Shown here: one piece after another, positions 5,205-11,137 of the stretch
Numbering within the stretch: position 1 is the stretch's first letter
How the letters are laid out: each line of letters begins with the position of its first letter
DNA from: Ruminococcus sp. AF41-9
GTDB taxonomy: Bacteria > Bacillota > Clostridia > Lachnospirales > Lachnospiraceae
Assembly: GCF_003477525.1 (NCBI RefSeq)
Contig: NZ_QUDO01000078.1
Span: 1 to 13,044, forward strand
Reading direction: 5' to 3'
Length of the DNA stretch: 13,044 nt
Position numbers and translations under genes: made by a program
Notes under the pieces: generated by a model
The model's database searches: none
What the model saw: only the letters and a program-made list of their open reading frames with translations
What the model was told of the DNA's origin: nothing

Positions 5205-6593
5205 TCAGAATTTTGCATATAAAAAAGGAGTATAAGAATTATAAACCATATATGCGACGGACAACGCCAGCAGGAGCAGATTGAGAACTACAGCAGTCAT
5301 CGGTCTGCGCTGGATCAGGCGTCTGAACCAACGGTAAAGTCCGGGCCTGCAGGCAAAGATACTGATGAGAAAGAGCACCAGTCCTGTTTTCAGATAGTAA
5401 AGAGCTGTGCTGTCTGCAAATCCCCTGGCACCGATTCCAAACAAAGTTCCAAGGTAATGTCCAAGCACTCCGAAATCTGTCTGGCTGAAAAATACCCATC
5501 CGATCATAACTGCCAGCATGGTATAGGCAGTGCGAAGCCAGCCGGGAAGATGCTCCAGTACATTGGCCAGTACAAACTTCTCAAGCAGCAGGAAGAGTCC
5601 GTAATAAACACCCCAGAGCACGAAGTTCCAGCTTGCTCCATGCCAGAGTCCGGTCAGCGCCCATACGATGAGGATATTTCGGATATGTCTGAGCGTAGAA
5701 ACACGGTTTCCACCGAGTGGAATGTAGATATAATCCCGGAACCAGCTTCCAAGAGAGATATGCCAGCGTCTCCAGAATTCGGATACACTGGTGGAAATAT
5801 AGGGATAATCAAAGTTTTTCTTAAATTCAAATCCCAGCATACGTCCCAGTCCGATCGCCATGTCGGAATAACCGCTGAAGTCAAAATAAATCTGCATGGT
5901 GTAAGCAAAAATACCGATCCATGCAGTCAGCACAGACATGGAAGGATTTCCGCAGATTCCTGAATACAGAGCAGAAAGGTTGTCTGCGAGCAGAACCTTT
6001 TTTGCCAGACCTTTGATGAAAAATTCCGCTCCGATCCCGAAACGGGTGATATTGACTGAGCGGCGGTTTAACTGTTCCTCGATATCAGCATAGCGGACGA
6101 TCGGTCCGGCAGAGGTATAGGGAAACATGGTGCTGTATACGGCAAAGGTAAGAAAACTGCGCTGTGCGTATATTTTGCTCATATAAATATCGAACAGGTA
6201 GGACAGGTTACGGAACGTGTAGAAGGAAAGCCCGATAGGAAGCGAGAGTTCCGGATGCGGGATTTCAATTCCTGCGATTCCTCCGATCGTATTGAGCAGA
6301 AATCCATAATATTTGAAAAATACCAGGATTCCAAGATTTACGAGAATCGCAAAGATCAGGTTGTGTTTCTGTTTCCTGTCATTGTCATAAAGCCGTTCCA
6401 GTTCTGTCCCCATATAATAATTAAAGACACTGGAAAACAGCATGAGAACCACATAGACCGGTTCTCCCCAGGCATAAAAAATAAGGCTGCCCAGAAAAAG
6501 AATAAGATTGCGAAGCTTCCCCGGAACCAGATAATAGACCAGCATAAAAACCGGAAGGAAGCAGAAAATAAAAAAGATACTGTTAAATACCAT
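5205..6593 (-). CDS. MBOAT family O-acyltransferase (AlgI/DltB-like)
   Basis: A 462-residue multi-pass membrane protein with many hydrophobic segments along its length. It shows the MBOAT signatures LPIGLSFYTFRNLSYLFDIY (118-137), AGPIVRYADI (162-171), QIYFDFSGYSDMAIGLGRMLG (234-254), SEFWRRWHISLGSWFRDYIYIPLGG (271-295) and LTGLWHGASWNFVLWG (313-328). His318 in WHGASW is the expected catalytic histidine. Members such as AlgI, PatA and DltB move an acyl group across the membrane for transfer to a cell-surface polymer. ATG 6593 has GGAGA 7 bases upstream. It lies between the DUF4358 gene (96-base gap with a hairpin) and the DHHW gene. The DHHW neighbour points to the AlgI-type O-acetylation pairing rather than D-alanylation; no dltA, dltC or dltD is seen. 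Confidence 0.95.
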   Translation of the reverse strand: MVFNSIFFIFCFLPVFMLVYYLVPGKLRNLILFLGSLIFYAWGEPVYVVLMLFSSVFNYYMGTELERLYDNDRKQKHNLIFAILVNLGILVFFKYYGFLLNTIGGIAGIEIPHPELSLPIGLSFYTFRNLSYLFDIYMSKIYAQRSFLTFAVYSTMFPYTSAGPIVRYADIEEQLNRRSVNITRFGIGAEFFIKGLAKKVLLADNLSALYSGICGNPSMSVLTAWIGIFAYTMQIYFDFSGYSDMAIGLGRMLGFEFKKNFDYPYISTSVSEFWRRWHISLGSWFRDYIYIPLGGNRVSTLRHIRNILIVWALTGLWHGASWNFVLWGVYYGLFLLLEKFVLANVLEHLPGWLRTAYTMLAVMIGWVFFSQTDFGVLGHYLGTLFGIGARGFADSTALYYLKTGLVLFLISIFACRPGLYRWFRRLIQRRPMTAVVLNLLLLALSVAYMVYNSYTPFLYAKF

Positions 6594-6618
6594 AAAATGT
6601 TCTCCAATCTGTATGTAT

Positions 6619-6655
6619 GGCAGATGAAGCGGATAAAAACAACCGCTTTACTGCC
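6619..6655 (-). other. Intercistronic hairpin between DUF4358 and MBOAT genes
   Basis: GGCAG (6619-6623) pairs with CTGCC (6651-6655) and AAGCGG (6627-6632) with CCGCTT (6643-6648), eleven base pairs with a small internal loop. On the minus strand no T-run follows, so full termination is unlikely. It could protect or process the mRNA and set different levels for the two halves of the operon. Confidence 0.5.
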
Positions 6656-6689
6656 AGCTTATAAGCAGATCACTGCTGTTATGTCCGGG

Positions 6690-7178
6690 CTATATCAGGT
6701 CAAGGAATGCCGAGCGCCAGCTCTGTGCATCGGCTCCGCACATATAATAAACGTAATTTCCTTTTTTACCTACGGCTGCATTATTTAAAAGTGCCATCTG
6801 ATCTGTGCCGTAGCCCTCAAAAACCTGTTTCTGGCTGGAAAGATGAGCCTGGGCATTTTTCAGAAGGGAATCAGCCTGACCGTGATTCCGGGCCTTCATG
6901 ATGCAGATTTCTTCTACAGCCATAGGAGAGGCTGCTTTGTAAAAAAAGTATCCGTCCAGATCGCGGTCATCCGTCTGATAATAATGTTTCAGATCCGTTC
7001 GTCCTTCCTGATTTAAAGAAGTAATATTCTGATCCTGCTCCAGAACCTGCGCGATCTGTTCTACAGGTACATTCCTGGCATTGTCAGAATTGTACAGTGT
7101 ACCAAGGTAGATCACAAGGAAAAGAACCATGGCACCTTTTATGAAAAAATGTTTATCTGTTTTAGCTGTTTTTTTCAT
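6690..7178 (-). CDS. DUF4358 domain-containing membrane-anchored protein
   Basis: A 162-residue protein starting MKKTAKTDKHFF, with a membrane anchor at about residues 12-26 and the rest extracytoplasmic. The body contains DLDGYFFYKAASPMAVEEI and, near the end, ALLNNAAVGKKGNYVYYMCG, which I recognise as the DUF4358 signature found in clostridial proteins beside MBOAT genes. The biochemical role is not known. The frame is open 13 codons further up, but I chose the ATG at 7178 because it overlaps the stop of the SGNH gene as ATGA (7178-7175), a sign of translational coupling. The coupling and neighbours suggest an accessory role in surface glycan acylation. Confidence 0.85.
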   Translation of the reverse strand: MKKTAKTDKHFFIKGAMVLFLVIYLGTLYNSDNARNVPVEQIAQVLEQDQNITSLNQEGRTDLKHYYQTDDRDLDGYFFYKAASPMAVEEICIMKARNHGQADSLLKNAQAHLSSQKQVFEGYGTDQMALLNNAAVGKKGNYVYYMCGADAQSWRSAFLDLI

Positions 7179-7906
7179 GAATGTAACCCCGCTGCCTGTG
7201 CCATATGGGTAAGCCATTTCGGATAATAATCTTTAATGACGTGTTCTCCGTCCGGCTCATACAGGTTTTCGGAACTGCTTTCTACAATAGAAGCATTGTC
7301 AATATAGGTACAGCCCATTTCCGTGCAGAGACTCTGCAGACCCTGGTTATACTGCGGATAATAGGCAAGGTCCGGAGTAGCTGCAATCGCGTCATCTGTG
7401 ATGGGCAGGATACAGTTGATGTAAATCGGAACATCCGGAAGGGCATCCTGTATTTTCTGTATCTGCGTCCGATAAGCACTGATAAATTCAGAAGTATTGG
7501 AACCGTAGATTTCCAGATCATTGGAACCAAATGCCATAAATACATGGCTGGGATTCAGCCCGATGGCAGTATCGATCTGTTCATCGGCAGCACCTACATT
7601 GAGTCCACGTTTACTGACTACTACATCTGTGTCAAGATATCCATATTCTACGATGGACTCTGTAATAGAATCGCCGAGGATCACACTTCCGGAAAATACC
7701 TGGCGGATTTCCACATCGCTGAGAACGGTGCCGCCAGTGGGATCTTCGGAACCATCTGTGGCGGAAGTTCCGGAGTCCTTCTGCGTCAGTTCCTGAATCT
7801 GTTGTTCTGTCGCTGAAATGTCAGCATTTTGCAGAGTTTCCAGTTTTGCGACAGTTTCCTGACAGACAGAATCATCCCCGGAATGATGGGTGCCCCAGAA
7901 TATCAA
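7175..7906 (-). CDS. SGNH/GDSL-family hydrolase, membrane-anchored; true N-terminus probably in another frame
   Basis: A 243-residue open frame with SGNH motifs: block I VILGDSIT with nucleophile Ser80, block III FMAFGSND with Asn129-Asp130, and block V EPDGEHV with Asp219 and His222. Family members are esterases or acetyltransferases acting on glycans. The only start codon in the frame, TTG at 7906, has no ribosome site and cuts a membrane segment. Upstream the same frame stays open back to a TGA and encodes NKRTKFLFSSAGVVLAGVIG, a good signal anchor. A TTG at 7979 with an ideal AGGAAGGA site (7986-7993) lies one frame away. Removing one A from the AAA next to it (7974-7976) would join the two. 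So the real gene is probably 7175-7979 with a one-base indel. A low-complexity linker (residues 37-60) follows the anchor. First gene of the surface operon. Confidence 0.86.
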   Translation of the reverse strand: MIFWGTHHSGDDSVCQETVAKLETLQNADISATEQQIQELTQKDSGTSATDGSEDPTGGTVLSDVEIRQVFSGSVILGDSITESIVEYGYLDTDVVVSKRGLNVGAADEQIDTAIGLNPSHVFMAFGSNDLEIYGSNTSEFISAYRTQIQKIQDALPDVPIYINCILPITDDAIAATPDLAYYPQYNQGLQSLCTEMGCTYIDNASIVESSSENLYEPDGEHVIKDYYPKWLTHMAQAAGLHS

Positions 7907-8043
7907 TCCGCCGATTACACCGGCAAGGACAACCCCGGCAGATGAGAATAAAAACTTTGTTCTTTTGTTTACGTTTCAAAATAAATCCTTCCTGAAAAAT
8001 ATTCATACAGACATTCCGGATGGCAGTCTGCTGAAAAATTTCA

Positions 8044-8073
8044 TATTATAATGTATTCTCATTCATTATAATA
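8044..8073. promoter_or_regulatory. Perfect dyad over the SGNH operon promoter
   Basis: TATTATAATG (8044-8053) and CATTATAATA (8064-8073) form a perfect 10-bp inverted repeat around 10 bases. The right arm contains the -10 of the minus-strand promoter, and each arm reads TATAAT on the minus strand, giving two possible -10 elements 20 bases apart. It could be a repressor operator or simply two overlapping promoters. Confidence 0.45.
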
Positions 8074-8092
8074 CGAGGGGGGAAAACTTCAA
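8065..8092 (-). promoter_or_regulatory. Promoter of the SGNH-DUF4358-MBOAT-DHHW operon
   Basis: On the minus strand, -35 TTGAAG (8092-8087) and -10 TATAAT (8070-8065) are 16 bases apart. The start of transcription would be near 8058, giving a leader of about 80 bases before the TTG at 7979. Confidence 0.6.
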
Positions 8093-8134
8093 GGAAAAAT
8101 TCACAAAATTTACACAAACTGACACGGTTGTATG

Positions 8135-8163
8135 TGGACGGGCGGAGCGAAAGAGGGTATACT
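8135..8163 (+). promoter_or_regulatory. Promoter of the DUF308-arginase-lgt operon
   Basis: TGGACG (8135-8140) and TATACT (8158-8163) are 17 bases apart. The start of transcription would be near 8170, about 46 bases before the gene. It is divergent from the surface operon promoter. Confidence 0.55.
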
Positions 8164-8215
8164 TCTGTTACAGAGAATAAAGTAAAAAATAACGGAAACG
8201 TACAGGAGGAGAATT

Positions 8216-9313
8216 ATGGGAAGAAAAATCTCAAATATCTTGAAAGGTGAGATCGTATCATCCATCTTTTATATTGCACTGGGGCTGTGTCTGCTTCTGA
8301 TTCCTGACCAGACAGTCAATATTATCTGCAAAGTGATCTTCGGGCTAATCATGATCGCGGCAGGTGTGTATCATGTTGGAATTTATGTGGCTGAGAAAGA
8401 GAAATCAACGATTCTGGATCTTTTTACGGGAGTGATTACGATGGTGCTGGGAGTATTTTTGTTTTTTACTCCGCAGATCGTGATTAAGATTCTGCCGTAC
8501 CTGCTGGGTGCGTTTGTTCTGGTGGACAGTTTCTGGAAACTGAAAGGGACTCACCGGCTGAGAAAAGCAGAGCTGGGAATGTGGAAGATATTCCTGATCG
8601 GAAGCCTGATTTTTATTCTGCTGGGAATCGCTGTAATGTTTTATCCGTTTATTTCTGTGACAAAGATGATTCTGTTCTGTGGATGCATCCTTACGGTGAA
8701 CGGAGTTGTTGATCTGGTATTTCTGATCATGCTGAAAGTTGGGCTCAGAAAAGCGGAAAAACGCCGCCAACAGGAGAAAGAGAAGGAAGAAGAGAAGACG
8801 GAAACAGAGAAAAAAGAAGCTACCGTTGTTATAAATGATACAATAGAGCAGAACACCGCAGAGAACGGACGGGCAAAGAAAAAAATAAGCCTGAAAAAAA
8901 GAAAGAAGGCAGAAAACGCTGAGGAGAATACAGGATCAGACAGTACAGATGTAAATGGTACAATGCCAAACAGTACAGATGCAAACAGCGCAGATTCAAA
9001 TAATATAGATTCAAATCATGCAGTTTCAAATTGTGCAGATACAGAGCTGACAGACAATGAAAGTAATGTAATCGAAGAAGATAGTAAGCTGCCGGAAAAA
9101 ACAACAGATGTTTCTTCCGAATTTCCTCCGAAATTTGCCACGGGCGACCTGGAACTGGAGACAGAGAAAACAGCAGAGGCTGCGGATGCGGACAGCATTC
9201 TGAAACCCAGAGACAAATGGTCAGAGGATACGGCTGAAATGGAGAGTCCAAACAGAGAAATTCAGGAAATGCTGAAAAATCATGAGGAACCTCTGGAAGA
9301 ATGGAAGGATTGA
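8216..9313 (+). CDS. DUF308 (HdeD-like) membrane protein with long repetitive acidic tail
   Basis: A 365-residue protein. The N-terminal half (about 1-178) has roughly six membrane helices in short hairpin pairs separated by brief loops, as in HdeD/DUF308 proteins; examples are SSIFYIALGLCLLLIP (15-30) and FLIGSLIFILLGIAVMFYP. From about residue 180 the chain turns hydrophilic: first a charged run rich in Lys and Glu, then five-residue repeats of the type N-S-T/A-D-S (from codon 242), then an acidic tail. HdeD is an acid-stress protein in enterobacteria; no function is known for this form. The tail is much longer than the usual compact DUF308 protein of about 200 residues. The ribosome site AGGAGGAG is close upstream of ATG. 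The next gene starts 7 bases after the stop. Confidence 0.82.
   Translation: MGRKISNILKGEIVSSIFYIALGLCLLLIPDQTVNIICKVIFGLIMIAAGVYHVGIYVAEKEKSTILDLFTGVITMVLGVFLFFTPQIVIKILPYLLGAFVLVDSFWKLKGTHRLRKAELGMWKIFLIGSLIFILLGIAVMFYPFISVTKMILFCGCILTVNGVVDLVFLIMLKVGLRKAEKRRQQEKEKEEEKTETEKKEATVVINDTIEQNTAENGRAKKKISLKKRKKAENAEENTGSDSTDVNGTMPNSTDANSADSNNIDSNHAVSNCADTELTDNESNVIEEDSKLPEKTTDVSSEFPPKFATGDLELETEKTAEAADADSILKPRDKWSEDTAEMESPNREIQEMLKNHEEPLEEWKD
8939..9043 (+). repeat. In-frame 15-bp tandem repeat, seven degenerate units
   Basis: Seven consecutive 15-base units encode DSTDV, NGTMP, NSTDA, NSADS, NNIDS, NHAVS and NCADT. The best-matching units differ at three or four bases. All are in frame, so changes in copy number keep the protein readable. 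It lies inside the DUF308 protein tail. Confidence 0.75.
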
Positions 9314-9320
9314 AACAAAA

Positions 9321-10229
9321 ATGAAAAATCAGACTCCGATTATCATAATGAACTTTTCGGGAATTTATAAAGAAGAAGATTTTTATAAAGGAGATTTTTG
9401 GAAAGGAAAAGATTTCCGGAAAGATAAAGAAGAAAATACGGGAGAAAATATGGAAGGAAAGGGAATATTCTGGATGGAGCTTCAGGATATTCCCGGAACA
9501 AACTGCTACTGTGACGAAGAAGCTATTGCAGAGATCAACAAAAAAACAGAGAACCTGACAACTGCCGGAATCCATTTTATCGATTCCGGCAATTACCACT
9601 ATATGACCAGGCTGTGGCTGGCGAAAATGGAAGTTCCGTTTGCACTTCTGGTATTTGACAATCACACAGACATGCAGCCACCGGCTTTCGGAGGTCTGCT
9701 TTCCTGTGGTGGATGGATCGCTGCGGCTCTGGAAGAACTGGAAGATCTTTGCCATGTGATCCTGATAGGACCGGATGAAGCGGCTTATGAGCAGGTGGAC
9801 GAGGGGCTGAAAGAGAAGGTAAGTTTCCTGTCCAGGGAGCAGCTTCAGAAGATGGAGGATGAGGAGATCGGTTATTATATCCGGACGGCGTTGAACGAAA
9901 AATGTGGCTGGGAGAAGCAGGATGGCAGACTTTCACTGTATATTTCCATAGATAAAGATGTCCTGTGCCCGTCGGATGCCCAGACGACGTGGAGTCAGGG
10001 GGATATGAGGCTGGATACGCTGCTTTCCTGTGTACAGACAGTGAGGGAGTGTGCAAAGGAGTGTCAGGCAGTGATCGCAGGTGTGGATATCTGCGGCGAG
10101 GCGGATATGGAGAGCATACATGAGAACCAGGCGAATGATCTTGCAAATCAGAAATTGCTGAAGGCATTTCTGGGAAGCCGTGAATATGCAGGAAGTGAGA
10201 CTGTGAAAGAAAGGGACTGTAAAGAATGA
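9321..10229 (+). CDS. Arginase/agmatinase-fold (ureohydrolase superfamily) protein
   Basis: A 302-residue protein counted from MKNQTPII, chosen because GGAAGGA lies 11 bases upstream; the frame is open to 9282 but that would overlap the previous gene. Ureohydrolase metal motifs are visible in order: SGNYHY (89-94) in place of GGDHS, FDNHTDM (112-118) for the DxHxD motif, and SIDKDVL (209-215) for the SxDxD motif, followed by GVDICGE (254-260). The second and third motifs keep the Mn ligands, while the first lacks the GGD. It may hydrolyse a guanidino or related C-N bond, but it is divergent and the substrate cannot be named. An N-terminal insert (20-36) is made of DFYKG-type repeats. The stop overlaps the lgt start as ATGA, so the two are coupled. 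Fold call good, activity uncertain. Confidence 0.8.
   Translation: MKNQTPIIIMNFSGIYKEEDFYKGDFWKGKDFRKDKEENTGENMEGKGIFWMELQDIPGTNCYCDEEAIAEINKKTENLTTAGIHFIDSGNYHYMTRLWLAKMEVPFALLVFDNHTDMQPPAFGGLLSCGGWIAAALEELEDLCHVILIGPDEAAYEQVDEGLKEKVSFLSREQLQKMEDEEIGYYIRTALNEKCGWEKQDGRLSLYISIDKDVLCPSDAQTTWSQGDMRLDTLLSCVQTVRECAKECQAVIAGVDICGEADMESIHENQANDLANQKLLKAFLGSREYAGSETVKERDCKE
9378..9428 (+). repeat. Short in-frame tandem repeat in the arginase-fold gene
   Basis: Three units beginning GATTT, of 15, 18 and 18 bases, encode DFYKG, DFWKGK and DFRKDK (residues 20-36). The stretch lies between the first beta-strand (PIIIMNFSG) and the next recognisable block, so it is probably a surface loop insertion created by local duplication. 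Confidence 0.6.
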
Positions 10230-10987
10230 AGAATGAACTTTTGCATATAGGTCCTCTGACCGTATATGGATATGGTTTTATGATCGCCATGGGGGTTCTG
10301 GCAGCGTGGTTTGTGACAGAGCAGAGAGCGCGCAGACTGCATCTGGCATATGAACATATTTTTTATCTGGTTGTCTGGTGTGCCATTGGTGGTTTTGCTT
10401 CTGCGAAGATATTGTTCTGGATCACCAACTGGAAAGAATTTCTTCAGAATCCGCGGGAGATCATCGGATCAGAAGGATTTGTGGTGTATGGCGGGATTAT
10501 TGGCGGCATCCTTGTGGGATGGCTGTACTGTACGATAAAGAAACTGAAGTTTCTGACGTATTTTGATCTGATGATGCCGTCGATCGCACTGGCTCAGGGA
10601 TTTGGAAGGATCGGATGTCTTCTGGCAGGATGCTGTTACGGAAAAGAGACAACAGGTTCGCTGGCGATCACGTTTACGGATTCTGCTTTTGCACCGAATC
10701 ATGTGCCGCTGATTCCGACGCAGATTTATTCGGGTATTCTGGACTTTGCGCATTTCTTCCTGCTTTTGTATGTGGCGAAGCATAAGAAGGCGGATGGACA
10801 GGTGGCAGGATGTTATCTGATCTGTTACAGTATCGGGAGATTTGTGATCGAGATGTTCAGAGGGGATATTGAGAGAGGAAACGTGGGAATCTTTTCCACT
10901 TCACAGTTTATCAGTATCTTTATTCTGATTATTGGAATTGGGCTGACTGTGGCAGCAGGGAGAAAAAAATTCAAAAGTAATCCGTGA
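10226..10987 (+). CDS. lgt: Prolipoprotein diacylglyceryl transferase Lgt
   Basis: A 253-residue multi-pass membrane enzyme that moves a diacylglyceryl group from phosphatidylglycerol to the lipobox cysteine of prolipoproteins, the first step of lipoprotein maturation. Family marks are IGPLTVYGYGFMIAMG (8-23), GFVVYGGIIGGI (84-95) and GRIGCLLAGCCYG (127-139), with the essential Arg128; this Cys-rich form of the Lgt signature is common in clostridia. PTQIYSG and FRGDIERG follow towards the C-terminus, as in other Lgt proteins. The length is normal, slightly short. The ATG overlaps the stop of the arginase-fold gene by four bases (10226-10229), so expression is coupled. It is the last gene of the operon; I see no convincing terminator in the 150 bases after it. 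Confidence 0.95.
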   Translation: MKNELLHIGPLTVYGYGFMIAMGVLAAWFVTEQRARRLHLAYEHIFYLVVWCAIGGFASAKILFWITNWKEFLQNPREIIGSEGFVVYGGIIGGILVGWLYCTIKKLKFLTYFDLMMPSIALAQGFGRIGCLLAGCCYGKETTGSLAITFTDSAFAPNHVPLIPTQIYSGILDFAHFFLLLYVAKHKKADGQVAGCYLICYSIGRFVIEMFRGDIERGNVGIFSTSQFISIFILIIGIGLTVAAGRKKFKSNP

Positions 10988-11137
10988 AAATGATAATCTG
11001 TCGTTTTCATTTGTTATGACAGTAAGAGGCAGAAGAAGAAATGGGAATGTCAGGAGGATATATTTCTGAAAGTATAAAAGTATAAAGTTAAAGGGAATCA
11101 CATATGATGTAAAAAATAAAATCCCAGGAGTGCCATG

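Noticed and set aside
5205..6593. DltB of a D-alanylation (dlt) operon
   Set aside because: The neighbours are DHHW, DUF4358 and SGNH genes; no dltA, dltC or dltD is present, so the AlgI-type role fits better.
8939..9043. CRISPR-like array
   Set aside because: The 15-bp units are contiguous, have no spacers and stay in frame with the protein; no cas gene is present.
8829..9755. A 308-codon minus-strand frame across the DUF308 and arginase-fold genes
   Set aside because: It is antisense to two genes with family motifs; its Leu- and His-rich composition comes from the complement of the repeats. No start signals were seen.
10988..11030. Terminator after lgt
   Set aside because: Only a 6-bp TGAAAA/TTTTCA pairing with a 13-base loop is present, too weak to call.
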